A stretch of 39,667 nucleotides of DNA from Variovorax sp. E3 (GCF_016082275.1 NZ_MOWM01000058.1:1-39667), one strand, 5' to 3'; shown: positions 28,537 to 37,336, counted from the stretch's first letter. Notes: a model not told the origin generated them from the letters alone. A program made the numbers and translations.

Positions 28537-29529
28537 TCAGCCGCCCGACTCGAGCGAGAACGTCGCGTTGCGGTCCTGGCCCAGGCGCTCCACCAGTTGC
28601 GGCAGCGCCGCTGCGAGCAGCGGCTTCAGCGTGTACGGCGGATTGATCAGGAACATGCCGCTGGCCGGCAGACCCGGACGCTGGGTTTCGCCCGAAGAGG
28701 CGTCTTTCGTGATCTTGCTCGACTTGACCGTCAGCGTGGCGTGCAGCCACGACTTGCCGGCCTTGGTCGCCATCGTCTTGAGGCGGCGCGGCAGGTCGTG
28801 CGCCTCGGGGCGCGGAATGATCGGATACCAGACCGCGTAGGTGCCGGTGGCAAAGCGCTTGAGCGCCTCGGCCGCGAAGTCGAGCACGCGGCCGTAGTCG
28901 GTCTTCATTTCGTAGCTCGGGTCCATCAGCACCAGCGCGCGGCGCGAGGGCGGCGGCAGGAACTTGGTGGCGCTGCTGAAGCCGTCGTCGAGCAGCACGG
29001 CGATCTGGCGGCCGGCCTCGAGCTGCGCGATGTTCGCGGTCAGCGTGCGCGAGTCGGTCGGGTGCAGCTCGAACAGCTTGAGCTTGTCGTGGTCGCGCAG
29101 CAGGTGCTGGATGATGAACGGCGAGCCCGGGTAGACGCGCGCGCCGCCCTTGGGGTTGAAGTCGCCGATCACGCCGAGGTAGCGGGCGATGGCGTCGGCC
29201 AGCGGGGCTTCGGCTTCGGCCTTCGGGGCCGTCTTTTTCGCGGCGGGCTTGGCGGTGGATTTGGCGGCGGAGGCCGGCGTGGCGGGTGCCGCCGGTGCTG
29301 TCGCGGGCTCTTTCTTGCCCGGCAAGAGGCGCAGGATGCCTTCCGCCGCTTCGCCGCTGGTGCCGGCGTAGTCACCGTCGAGGCGGTACAGCCCGGCGCC
29401 GGCGTGGGTGTCGACGACCGTCAGGGCGGCATCTTTTTCGAGCAGATGGTCGAGCGTGGCAATCAGCACCGTGTGCTTGAGCACGTCGGCGTGGTTGCCG
29501 GCATGGAAGGCGTGGCGGTAACTGAACAT
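28537..29529 (-). CDS. rlmJ: 23S rRNA (adenine(2030)-N6)-methyltransferase RlmJ
   Basis: RlmJ (330 residues) methylates A2030 of 23S rRNA. The N terminus MFSYRHAFHAGNHADVLKH is diagnostic, and DTHAGAGLY is the SAM motif. The catalytic motif is DPSYE, a variant of the DPPY type, and the C terminus reads MFLINPPYTL. Between about residues 71 and 110 lies an Ala/Pro/Lys-rich low-complexity insert (KKEPATAPAAPATP then AAKSTAKPAAKK) absent from the compact Escherichia coli enzyme (280 residues), which explains the extra length. The gene is divergent from the lipoprotein gene at 29610 and convergent with the rlpA-like gene. Confidence 0.93.
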   Translation of the reverse strand: MFSYRHAFHAGNHADVLKHTVLIATLDHLLEKDAALTVVDTHAGAGLYRLDGDYAGTSGEAAEGILRLLPGKKEPATAPAAPATPASAAKSTAKPAAKKTAPKAEAEAPLADAIARYLGVIGDFNPKGGARVYPGSPFIIQHLLRDHDKLKLFELHPTDSRTLTANIAQLEAGRQIAVLLDDGFSSATKFLPPPSRRALVLMDPSYEMKTDYGRVLDFAAEALKRFATGTYAVWYPIIPRPEAHDLPRRLKTMATKAGKSWLHATLTVKSSKITKDASSGETQRPGLPASGMFLINPPYTLKPLLAAALPQLVERLGQDRNATFSLESGG

Positions 29530-29609
29530 GAGAAATAGTGCCTGAAGAGTGAGAGATGGAACGCTAGACTTACGCGCCGCAACATCGATTTACAAAAAAG
29601 AGGGCGCAG

Positions 29610-30331
29610 ATGCGAGGAGCAGGATGGCGATTTTGGGGCCTGTGCGTGGGCGCGGGCGTTTTGTCTATTTTGACGGGCTGCGCGTCGGTCACGCACGGCA
29701 CCACGCAGAACGTGAAAATCGAGACCCTGACGGCGGAGGGTAAGGTGATCAACGGCGCCAAGTGCCTGATCACCAACGACCGCAATGACTCGGTCATGCG
29801 CTCCGGCGACACTGTGCCGATCCGGCGCTCGGGCGCCAACCTCAACATCGAATGCAGCCAGCCCGGCCTGGCGCCGGCCAACGGACAGGCCGTGTCGCGT
29901 GCCAACGTGGGCATGGCGGGGAACATCCTGCTCGGCGGCATGATCGGCGCGGTGGTCGACGCCAGCACGGCGGCGGGCTACAACTATCCGAGCTGGATCC
30001 AGCTTATTTTCGGCGAAGTGCGCAATGTCGACCGCAGCGCGCAGTCTGGCGACGGCCCGACGGCGGGCATCAAGATCGGCGCGACCGAGATCGCCGCCGC
30101 GCCGAAGGCCGTGGCGGTGAAGCCCCCCGAGGCGCCGCGCCCGGTGCCGGTGGTGCCGGCGCCGAGCCGCCACCGGTCAAGGTGGTGGCAGTGCCGCCGC
30201 CCGAGGCTGCGCCGCCGAGCCAGGCTGCGGTGCAGCCTTCTCCTTCCCCTCCTCCTCCGGCGCCGCAGTCCAGGCCTGAAACGCGTGTCTCGATGGACGA
30301 CCTGAACGGCTTGCTGCCGGGCAAGCCATGA
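29610..30331 (+). CDS. Lipoprotein of unknown function, one frameshift
   Basis: With one base restored near 30161 (GAG for AG in a Glu-Pro-Pro-Pro stretch) this is a 240-residue lipoprotein. The signal peptide ends in the lipobox LTGC (SILTGC|ASVTHG). The N-terminal domain begins GTTQNVKIETLTAEGK and includes GAKCLITNDRN with two conserved-looking Cys (GAKCLI and NIECSQ). A glycine-rich hydrophobic stretch, MAGNILLGGMIGAVVDA, looks membrane-associated. After about residue 160 it turns into a Pro/Ala/Val-rich linker and ends in VSMDDLNGLLPGKP. AGAGGG at 29599-29604 precedes the ATG. Its stop overlaps the next start (ATGA), so it is coupled to a serine protease. I do not recognise a characterised family. 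Confidence 0.72.
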
Positions 30332-31605
30332 GCGGTCGCGGTGTGAAAACTTCGCTGCTTCGCGCGGTGCCGGTGTGCCTCGGGTTGGGGCTGGCGATGG
30401 CCGCAAGCGCTGCGATGGCGCTGGAGCCGGACGTGCTGTTCACCAAGGTGTCGGGCAGCGTCTGGTCGGTTCGCACCTTCGATGCCCAGGAGCGCCCGCT
30501 GCGCGCCGGCAGCGCGGTGGTGATCGCGCCCGGCCGGCTCGTGACCAACTGCCATGTGCTGGCCAAGGCGAGCAGCTTCGTCGTCAAGCAGGACAACGTC
30601 ACTTTCGGGGCCACGCTGGAGTTTCCGGACCCGGCGCGCGACCTGTGCCAGATCAAGGTGGCCAACTTCACGGCGCCGCCGGTGGCGCTGGCGCCGGCGG
30701 GCAGCGCGCGCGTGGGGCAGCGGGTGTACGCCATCGGCAATCCGCGCGGACTCGAGAACACGCTCAGCGAGGGCATCCTGTCGGGTCTGCGCGGCAGCCT
30801 TGGTTCGGAGTCGGAAGCGCGGCTGTTGCAGACCACCGCGGCCATTTCGCCCGGATCGAGCGGCGGCGGGTTGTTCGACAGCGAAGGGCGGCTGCTGGGC
30901 ATCACCAGCTTTGCGGCGCGCGACGGCGGCAGCCTCAATTTCGCGATGCCGGTCGAGTTTCTGGCGGAACTGCCGGTACGCGCCAAGGCGATGCTGGAGG
31001 CGCGGGCCCTCGACCCCGGCGCTTCGGGGCGCCGGGTGCCTGGCGCGGCCGTTTCGCTGACTGAACCGCTGCGCGCCGGCGATGCCCTCGAATATGTGCG
31101 CACCGACAAGCTGACCGGCAAGCGCTCAACGGTGATCTACCGGGTGGATCGGGTCAACGGCGACGAGATCGTTTTCAACGGGGGCGGCAAGGTCGAAAAG
31201 TCCGACGGACAGGTGGTTTCGGTGACATCGGCCGCCGGCGGCCTGTTCGACTCGTCCTCGCCGCCCGGCGGTTGGGCGCGTGGCAACCTGCTGCCGGGCA
31301 TGCGCTGGCAGACCGACTTCATGGCCGTCAGCGAAAACCAGCGGTATGAACTTGTCGCCGCGGTGGGCGAAGAGCGTTCGATGCGCGTGGACGGGGTGGA
31401 ACTCAAGACCTTGCGCATCGGGTACGAAGGCTGGATCTATCCCTCCAGCATGAGCGCGCCGCTGGCCAGCGGCAGCGTCCGTTTCACCGGGGCCGCGTGG
31501 TTCAGCCCCGAGTTGCGCCGCGTCGTGCGCTTCGAGGCGGTCTACCAGCGCGGCATCATCTCCGGCGGCAACGAGACCCTGGAACTGGTCCGCATCCAGC
31601 GCTGA
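30328..31605 (+). CDS. Exported trypsin-like (S1C-type) serine protease with a C-terminal extension
   Basis: This 425-residue protein has a signal peptide (GVKTSLLRAVPVCLGLG, cleavage near AAMALE). A trypsin-like domain spans about residues 35-220. The catalytic His is in VTNCHVL, the Asp in PARDLCQIKV, and the Ser in SPGSSGGGLF, as in DegP/HtrA-like enzymes. No PDZ domain follows. Instead there is an extension of about 190 residues, beta-rich, with AGDALEYVRTDKLTGKRS, VIYRVDRVNGDEIVFNGGG and GEERSMRVDGVELKTLRIGY. I do not recognise this extension. The start overlaps the lipoprotein stop, so both are made together, probably for the same periplasmic task. The substrate is unknown. Confidence 0.85.
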   Translation: MSGRGVKTSLLRAVPVCLGLGLAMAASAAMALEPDVLFTKVSGSVWSVRTFDAQERPLRAGSAVVIAPGRLVTNCHVLAKASSFVVKQDNVTFGATLEFPDPARDLCQIKVANFTAPPVALAPAGSARVGQRVYAIGNPRGLENTLSEGILSGLRGSLGSESEARLLQTTAAISPGSSGGGLFDSEGRLLGITSFAARDGGSLNFAMPVEFLAELPVRAKAMLEARALDPGASGRRVPGAAVSLTEPLRAGDALEYVRTDKLTGKRSTVIYRVDRVNGDEIVFNGGGKVEKSDGQVVSVTSAAGGLFDSSSPPGGWARGNLLPGMRWQTDFMAVSENQRYELVAAVGEERSMRVDGVELKTLRIGYEGWIYPSSMSAPLASGSVRFTGAAWFSPELRRVVRFEAVYQRGIISGGNETLELVRIQR

Positions 31606-31627
31606 AACTGGCCTGGAAAGCCGGAAA

Positions 31628-31656
31628 TTGGCCAATCGGCCATTTCTTCATATAAT
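31628..31656 (+). promoter_or_regulatory. Promoter of rplM-rpsI
   Basis: TTGGCC (31628-31633) and a perfect TATAAT (31651-31656) stand 17 bases apart, as expected for a strong ribosomal-protein promoter. Transcription should start near 31663, leaving a leader of about 140 bases before rplM. Confidence 0.75.
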
Positions 31657-31802
31657 CGAGGGCTTCGCAGCGTTTTGTAGCCCCGCGGCGAAGTAACCCG
31701 ATCCGCCCTGCGGCGCGGGTGTCACCCACCTAAGAGATTCCCACCAGAGGAACGCCGACCGTGGAAAAGGGCTCGCCAAACCCTCTTCAAAGAGAAAAAC
31801 TC

Positions 31803-32233
31803 ATGACCAAAACGTTCAGCGCCAAGCCCGCTGACGTGACGCACGAGTGGTTTGTGATTGACGCGACCGACAAGGTCCTCGGACGAGTAGCCAGCGAAGT
31901 TGCTCTCCGTTTGCGCGGCAAACACAAGGCCATTTACACGCCTCACGTCGATACCGGTGACTTCATCGTCATCATCAACGCCGCGCAACTGCGCGTCACC
32001 GCGCCAAGTCGATCGACAAGGTGTACTACCGTCACTCGGGCTACCCGGGCGGTATCACGGCGACGAACTTCCGCGACATGCAGAACAAGCACCCCGGCCG
32101 CGCGCTGGAAAAGGCTGTCAAGGGCATGCTGCCCAAGGGCCCGCTCGGTTACGCGATGATCAAGAAACTCAAGGTGTACGGTGGCGCTGAGCACCCGCAT
32201 ACCGCCCAACAGCCCAAAGTGCTGGAACTGTAA
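31803..32233 (+). CDS. rplM: 50S ribosomal protein L13, one frameshift
   Basis: L13 (143 residues after correction) is a core 50S protein. The first part reads KPADVTHEWFVIDATDKVLGRVAS and GKHKAIYTPHVDTGDFIVIINA. One G is missing near 32001 (CACCGCGCC for CACCGGCGCC). Restoring it gives VTGAKSIDKVYYRHSGYPGG and the remaining normal C terminus AEHPHTAQQPKVLEL. Because L13 is essential and normally single-copy, the frameshift cannot be real in a living cell, which makes this gene the best internal proof of sequence error. rpsI follows after 12 bases. Confidence 0.97.
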
Positions 32234-32245
32234 GGAGCCTTGAGA

Positions 32246-32638
32246 ATGATTGGTGAATGGAACAATGGCACCGGCCGTCGCAAATCCAGCGTCGCCCGTG
32301 TGTTTCTGAAAAAAGGCACCGGCAAGATCACGGTCAACGGCAAGGACATCCAAGCGTTCTTCGGCCGCGAAACCTCGATCATGATCGCCAAGCAACCCCT
32401 GGCGCTGACCAACAACCTCGAAGCTTTCGACGTGATGGTCAACGTGAACGGTGGCGGCGAATCGGGTCAAGCCGGCGCCACGCGCCACGGCATCACCCGT
32501 GCCCTGATCGACTACGACGCTTCGCTGAAGCCCGTCCTGAGCCAAGCCGGCTTCGTGACGCGTGACGCACGTGAAGTCGAGCGTAAGAAGGTCGGTCTGC
32601 ACTCCGCCCGTCGTCGCAAGCAGTTCAGCAAGCGCTGA
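32246..32638 (+). CDS. rpsI: 30S ribosomal protein S9
   Basis: S9 (130 residues) is a 30S protein whose C-terminal tail reaches the P-site tRNA. It starts MIGEWNNGTGRRKSSVARVFL and ends VGLHSARRRKQFSKR, the diagnostic tail. The ATG at 32246 follows AAGGAG (32232-32237) at ideal spacing. A TTG six bases upstream would lengthen it by two residues and is rejected. It is co-transcribed with rplM and followed by a strong terminator. Confidence 0.98.
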   Translation: MIGEWNNGTGRRKSSVARVFLKKGTGKITVNGKDIQAFFGRETSIMIAKQPLALTNNLEAFDVMVNVNGGGESGQAGATRHGITRALIDYDASLKPVLSQAGFVTRDAREVERKKVGLHSARRRKQFSKR

Positions 32639-32657
32639 TCCTGTTCGCCGCGAACAC

Positions 32658-32685
32658 AAAAAGCCGCCTTCGGGCGGCTTTTTGC
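32658..32685 (+). terminator. Intrinsic terminator after rpsI
   Basis: AAGCCGCC (32661-32668), a TTCG tetraloop (32669-32672), GGCGGCTT (32673-32680) and a T-run form a textbook intrinsic terminator. The A-run on the left side could also serve leftward transcription. Confidence 0.93.
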
Positions 32686-32822
32686 TTGCAGCGTCTTGGC
32701 GCTGGGCGCTCCAACCCCACTTGCGTTGGGGTACACGCCACAGTCCCCCTGCCGAAAATGCGGCATTGCAGTAGCATTGGTTCCATTGGCCGCTTGTCCG
32801 GCCCCCAAGGAGTTATTCCCCC

Positions 32823-33188
32823 ATGAGCGCCGTAGCCGAAAACATCCAGACCCAGATGCCCGAGCCGATCGTCTTCACCGACAGCGCGGCCGCCAAGGTG
32901 GCCGACCTGATCGCCGAAGAAGGCAACCCCGACCTGAAGCTGCGCGTGTTCGTGCAGGGTGGCGGTTGCTCCGGCTTCCAGTACGGCTTCACCTTCGACG
33001 AGATCACCAACGAAGACGACACCACCATGACCAAGAACGGTGTGTCGCTTCTCATCGACGCCATGAGCTACCAGTACCTGGTCGGCGCCGAGATCGACTA
33101 CAAGGAAGACCTGCAAGGCGCCCAGTTCGTGATCAAGAACCCCAACGCCACCAGCACCTGCGGCTGCGGCTCCAGCTTCTCGGCCTGA
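32823..33188 (+). CDS. erpA: Iron-sulfur cluster insertion protein ErpA
   Basis: ErpA (121 residues) is an A-type carrier that delivers Fe-S clusters to target enzymes. The three cluster-binding Cys are in GGGCSGFQYGF and in the C-terminal STCGCGSSFSA. The N-terminal part PIVFTDSAAAKVADLIAEEG is typical. AAGGAG (32807-32812) precedes the ATG with a 10-base gap. It sits between two strong terminators, so it is a separate transcript even though it follows rpsI on the same strand. Confidence 0.97.
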   Translation: MSAVAENIQTQMPEPIVFTDSAAAKVADLIAEEGNPDLKLRVFVQGGGCSGFQYGFTFDEITNEDDTTMTKNGVSLLIDAMSYQYLVGAEIDYKEDLQGAQFVIKNPNATSTCGCGSSFSA

Positions 33189-33218
33189 TGCCCGGATGCT
33201 GCTGACCCAGCCTCATCA

Positions 33219-33244
33219 AAAAGCCGCCTCCGGGCGGCTTTTTC
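33219..33244 (+). terminator. Intrinsic terminator after erpA
   Basis: AAGCCGCC (33221-33228), loop TCCG, GGCGGCTT (33233-33240) and a following T-run form a strong terminator. It is nearly identical to the one after rpsI, differing only in the loop. Confidence 0.92.
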
Positions 33245-33269
33245 GTTCCCGCTCCTCTTTTCCCCGCTT

Positions 33270-34694
33270 ATGACTCCCGAGGCCGAAACCGCCGTCAGCC
33301 CCGCCCGCAAAAGCCTGTTGTGGCTCGTCGCCGTCGGCTTCTTCATGCAGACGCTCGACGCGACCATCATCAACACGGCGTTGCCGGCGATGGCGGCCAG
33401 CCTCGGCGAGAGCCCGCTGCGCATGCAGTCGGTGGTGGTGGCCTACGCGCTCACCATGGCGATGCTGATCCCGGCCTCGGGCTGGATTGCCGACCGCTTC
33501 GGCACGCGGCGCATCTTCTTCTCGGCCATCGTGCTGTTCGCGCTCGGTTCGGTGCTGTGCGCGCTGTCGCACAGCCTGGGGCAACTGGTGGCCGCGCGCG
33601 TGGTGCAGGGGCTCGGCGGGGCGCTGCTGCTGCCCGTGGGGCGGCTGTCGCTGCTGCGCACGGTGCCGCGTGGGGAGTTCCTCCAGGCGATGAGTTTCGT
33701 GGCCATCCCGGGGCTCATAGGGCCCTTGCTGGGCCCCACGCTGGGCGGGTGGCTGGTCCAGTACGCCTCCTGGCACTGGATTTTCCTGATCAACGTGCCC
33801 GTGGGGCTGGCCGGCTGCATCGCCACGCTCAAGTACATGCCCGACCTGCGGGGCGTGGTGCAAAAGCGCTTCGACGGCGTCGGCTACGGGCTGCTGGCCT
33901 TCGGCATGGTGGCGATTTCGCTCTCGCTCGACGGCGTGGGCTTGCGCCAGGGCGGGGTGATGGTCGTGCTGATCTTCGGCTTCGCCAGCGTCGCGGCCTA
34001 CTGGCTGCGCGCCTCGCGCACGCCCGAGCCGCTGTTCGCGCCCTCGCTCTTCCATGTGCAGACGCTCAGCATCGGGCTGATCGGCAACCTGTTCTCGCGC
34101 CTGGGCAGCAGCTGCATGCCGTTCCTGGTGCCGCTGCTGCTGCAGGTGTCGATGGGCTATTCGCCCGTGCATGCCGGGCTGATGATGCTGCCGATCGCGC
34201 TGGCCGGCATGGCCATGAAGCGCTTCGCCACGCCGCTGATCACGCGCCACGGCTACCGCCGGGTGCTGGTGATCAACACCATCCTCGTGGGCTGCACCAT
34301 GGCCAGCTTCGGCCTCACGGCGCCGGGCCAGCCGATGGCGCTGCACCTGTTGCAGCTGCTGGCTTTCGGTGCCGTCAATTCGCTGCAGTTCACGGCAATG
34401 AACACCATCACGCTGAAGGACCTGGACGGCAGCATGGCCAGCAGCGGCAACAGCCTGCTGTCGATGGTGCAGATGCTGGCCATGAGCATGGGCGTGGCGG
34501 CCGCGGGCGCCGTGCTGGCGGGCTACAACGGCATCTTCGGCACCGAGACCGCGGCCCACACGCTCGACGCCTTCCAGGCCACGTTCGCGACCATGGGGTT
34601 GATCACCGTGGCCTCGGCCATGATCTTCTGGCACTTGCCGGCCGAGGTGCGCGCGGCGCACCCCGCGCAGCCGGAAGTGTCCGGGCAGGGCTGA
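33270..34694 (+). CDS. mdtD: MFS transporter, DHA2 family, MdtD-like
   Basis: This 474-residue, 14-helix transporter of the DHA2 (drug:H+ antiporter) group resembles Escherichia coli MdtD along its full length as I remember it. Shared stretches include GFFMQTLDATIINTALPAM, IPASGWIADRFG (motif A), LARVVQG-type helix 4 (AARVVQGLGGALLLPVGR), GPLLGPTLGGWLVQYASWHW and SSGNSLLSM. It probably exports hydrophobic compounds or metabolites at the inner membrane. No regulator gene lies next to it. It starts 29 bases after the erpA terminator and ends 13 bases before the converging anmK stop. Confidence 0.9.
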   Translation: MTPEAETAVSPARKSLLWLVAVGFFMQTLDATIINTALPAMAASLGESPLRMQSVVVAYALTMAMLIPASGWIADRFGTRRIFFSAIVLFALGSVLCALSHSLGQLVAARVVQGLGGALLLPVGRLSLLRTVPRGEFLQAMSFVAIPGLIGPLLGPTLGGWLVQYASWHWIFLINVPVGLAGCIATLKYMPDLRGVVQKRFDGVGYGLLAFGMVAISLSLDGVGLRQGGVMVVLIFGFASVAAYWLRASRTPEPLFAPSLFHVQTLSIGLIGNLFSRLGSSCMPFLVPLLLQVSMGYSPVHAGLMMLPIALAGMAMKRFATPLITRHGYRRVLVINTILVGCTMASFGLTAPGQPMALHLLQLLAFGAVNSLQFTAMNTITLKDLDGSMASSGNSLLSMVQMLAMSMGVAAAGAVLAGYNGIFGTETAAHTLDAFQATFATMGLITVASAMIFWHLPAEVRAAHPAQPEVSGQG

Positions 34695-34708
34695 AGATCG
34701 GCCCTTTT
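34687..34708 (+). terminator. Weak terminator between mdtD and anmK
   Basis: AGGGC (34687-34691) and GCCCT (34701-34705) form a 5-bp stem with a 9-base loop and a TTTT end. It overlaps the mdtD stop codon and sits in the convergent gap. The short stem makes this tentative. Confidence 0.35.
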
Positions 34709-35831
34709 CAGGCGGGGTAGATGGCGCCCAGCACCCGCGCTCCACGGGCGCCGGTCACGCTGGCGAGGTTGCCGGGCTCGCGCCGCACCGTAGCGCGGGC
34801 CAGCCACGCAAAGGCGGCTGCCTCGACCTGCTGGGGCGGCAGGCCGTGGTCGTTCGATGCCGCCACATGCACGCCGGGCAGCAGTGCGCGCAGGCGGTCG
34901 AGCAGGTGGCCGTTCAGCGCGCCGCCACCGCAGACGATCAGCAATTTGCTATCTTTTCCGTAGCGCTTCACGTCCGCCGCGCAGGCGCTGGCGGTCAGCT
35001 CGGTCAGCGTCGCCTGCACGTCGGCAGGCGCCATCGCCGTGGTGCCGAGCTGCGCCGCCAGCCAGGTCGGGTTGAACAGGTCGCGCCCCGTGCTCTTCGG
35101 CGGTGCCTTCGCGAAGTACGGGTCGGCCAGCAACTGCGCCAGCAAATCGGGCAGCACCTGCCCGCTGGCGGCCCACTGGCCGTCGCGGTCGAAGGGCTGG
35201 CCTGGTAGGTCTGGCACCAGTGGTCCATCAGTGCGTTGCCGGGGCCGCAGTCGAAGCCGCGCACGATGGCGCCGTCGGGCGCGTTGGCGGCCGGCAGCAG
35301 GCTCAGGTTCGAGATGCCGCCGATGTTCAGCACCGCGACCATCTCGCCGGGGCGCGCGAACAGCGCGCGGTGAAAGGCCGGCACCAGCGGCGCGCCTTGG
35401 CCGCCGGCCGCGAGGTCGCGGCTGCGGAAGTCGCCGACCACGTCGATGCCGGTCAGCTCGGCCAGCAGCGAGGGGTTGTTGATCTGCAGCGTGTAGCCGA
35501 CCTCGTCGAACTCGAGCGGCCGGTGGCGCACGGTCTGCCCGTGCGCGCCGATGGCGGTGATTGCGCCGGCGCCGATGCCGCTGTCCGCCAGCAGCTGGTG
35601 GACCACGCCGGCATACGCCCGGGCGAGCCCGTTGCCGGCCAGCGCCGCGCGGTGCAGTTCGTTGTCGCCGGGGGTGTTGAGCGCCAGCAACTCCGCGCGC
35701 AGTGACACGGGAAACTCGGCCGTGGCGTAGGCGCGCACCGCGATGCGGCCGCCGGAAAAGTCGGCGAGCACGCCGTCGACGCCGTCGAGCGAGGTGCCCG
35801 ACATCAGGCCGATGAAAAGTTCGGCGGCCAT
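34708..35831 (-). CDS. anmK: Anhydro-N-acetylmuramic acid kinase, one frameshift
   Basis: AnmK (374 residues after correction) phosphorylates and opens 1,6-anhydro-MurNAc to MurNAc-6-phosphate in cell-wall recycling. The N terminus has GLMSGTSLDGVDG. Later motifs are GAHGQTVRH, NIGGISNLSLL, FDCGPGNALMDHW and, after the break, CGGGALNGHLL. The frame breaks near 35203 (GGCC for GGGCC on the coding strand); one G restores TYQGQPFDRDGQWAASG. An AT-rich inverted repeat (34948-34964) is embedded just ahead of CGGGALN, coding a loop RYGKDSKLL. The gene is convergent with mdtD. Confidence 0.95.
34948..34964. repeat. AT-rich GCTA...TAGC inverted repeat inside anmK
   Basis: GCTA (34948-34951) and TAGC (34961-34964) flank a T/C-rich core. 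The wider stretch 34941-34965 is much more AT-rich than the surrounding gene. It resembles short dispersed GCTA-N-TAGC elements that I recall from Comamonadaceae genomes, here inserted in frame in a surface loop. The family assignment is from memory. Confidence 0.35.
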
Positions 35832-35882
35832 TCCGGTCTCAGGTCGAGAAAGAAGGGCCGCTGGTGCCGCTGCCGCGCGTGA

Positions 35883-37258
35883 TCAGTCCGCGCTGGCCTG
35901 GATGACGGAGAAGGCCGCCGCCAGCTCGGTGCGGGCACCGACGGCGATGCGTTCGAACGCCGGGCGCATGGCCGCGGTGATCGGTGCGCCGCCTTCCTGC
36001 GCGATAGATGCCGGGTTCTGGTAGACCCCGCCCACGCGGAATTCGAAGTGCAGGTGCGGGCCGGTGGCCCAGCCGGTCATGCCGACCGCGCCGACCGTCT
36101 GGCCCTGGCTCACGCTCTGGCCGGCCTTGACGTCGATGCGGCTCAGGTGCGCATACGCCGTCTGCTGGTTGTTGCGGTGATTGATGATGACGATGTTGCC
36201 GTAGCCGTTCTGCGTGCCCGCGAAATCGACCGTGCCGTCGCCGACCGAGCGCACCGAGGTGCCCGTGGGCGCCGCGTAGTCGATGCCGTTGTGCTGGCGC
36301 CAGCTGTTCAGGATCGGGTGCATGCGCATCGCGAAGCCGCTGGACACGCGCGAGAACTCGACCGGCGTTGCCAGGTAGGCCTTGCGCAGCTGTCGCCGTT
36401 CGGGCGGTAGTAGCTGCCCTTCTGGCCCGCGCCCGGGGGCTGGAACCAGACGGCCTGGTGCACCTTGCCGTTGTTCTCGAACTCGGCCGACAGCACGCGG
36501 CCGCTGCGCAGCGCCTGCCCGTCGGCTTCGAGGGTCTCGTAGACCACGGCGAAGCGGTCGCCCTTGCGCAGGTTGCGCACGTCGACGTCGCCCGCGAAGA
36601 TGTCGGCCAGTTGGCTCGCCACCGCGTCGGGAATGCGCGAGTCGTCAGTGGCCGCGAACAGCGAGGTGCGGATGGTGCCGCTGGCCAGGCGCGTGCCGGG
36701 CGTGAGCGAATCGCGCTCGGTCACGCCGGCAAAGCCGGTGGGCGTGCGTTCGATGACGAAGCGCTTGAAGCCGCCGTCGCTGTCGGGAATCCAGCGGGCG
36801 CTGAGCTTCTGGAGCTGGTTTTCCTGCGTGGCTTCGGCCGTCACGGTGCGGCCGGCACGTGCGAACAGGGCGTTGCGCGCCTCGACGTTGCCGCGCACGA
36901 AGGCGGTGGCCGCGGGGTCGGAAATGCCCAGGCGCTTCAGCAGGGCCTCGGCCGTGTCGCTCGAACGCGTGACGTCGGTGCGGAACAGCGTGAAGCTGAA
37001 GCTTTCGAGCGACTGGCTCTGTTCGGCGAACGAAACAGGCGCCGCCGTCGCTTCGAGGATCTGGTGGACCGGAAGGTCCGATGCGTCGGGACCGAGCGAT
37101 GCCACCGCGAGGGTGCCGGCGCTCAGCAGGGCCGCCGCGATGACCGCGGTGATCTGCTTGGGGTAGGTCCGGAATGTATAAGCCACGCGGGAAGCGAGAA
37201 GCTCCTCGGCGGCAAGAATGCCGTTGATCAAACTTGAATTCCAGCTCAGGTTCTGCAA
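35883..37258 (-). CDS. M23 family metallopeptidase, one frameshift
   Basis: With one C restored near 36390 this is a 458-residue murein endopeptidase of the MepM/Csd3 type. An N-terminal anchor (YPKQITAVIAAALLSAGTLA, about residues 33-53) places it in the inner membrane facing the periplasm. A middle OapA/LysM-like region (LLKRLGISDPAATAFV, VRNLRKGDRFAVVYE) precedes the C-terminal peptidase. The zinc ligands are in HNGIDYAAP and in the terminal HLHFEF of GPHLHFEFRVGG, with ILNSWRQHNGID between. It likely cuts peptidoglycan cross-links during growth. It is divergent from tyrS. Confidence 0.92.
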
Positions 37259-37306
37259 ATCCGTGCTGCAAGGCCCAGTACGTTCAGGGCGGCAGCAGAC
37301 GGTGCG

Positions 37307-37336
37307 GAAAAAAGCGCCGCTTAGAATTCGGCGCTT
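37307..37336 (-). promoter_or_regulatory. Perfect 8-bp inverted repeat with leftward T-tract in the tyrS-M23 gap
   Basis: AAGCGCCG (37312-37319) and CGGCGCTT (37329-37336) flank a 9-base loop. Read leftward the stem runs into six T. A TATACT-like -10 box (complement of 37351-37356) lies only about 15 bases upstream. The element could be an attenuator or 5'-end hairpin of the M23 gene, or a barrier to antisense transcription. Its role is unresolved. Confidence 0.45.

Noticed and set aside
31803..32233. Programmed ribosomal frameshift in rplM
   Set aside because: There is no slippery heptamer or downstream structure at the break, the gene is not known to frameshift, and many other genes here show the same kind of error.
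32715..32733. ACCCCA/TGGGGT dyad upstream of erpA as an IscR site
   Set aside because: The sequence does not fit the known IscR type 1 or type 2 motifs, and a 6-bp dyad is weak evidence.
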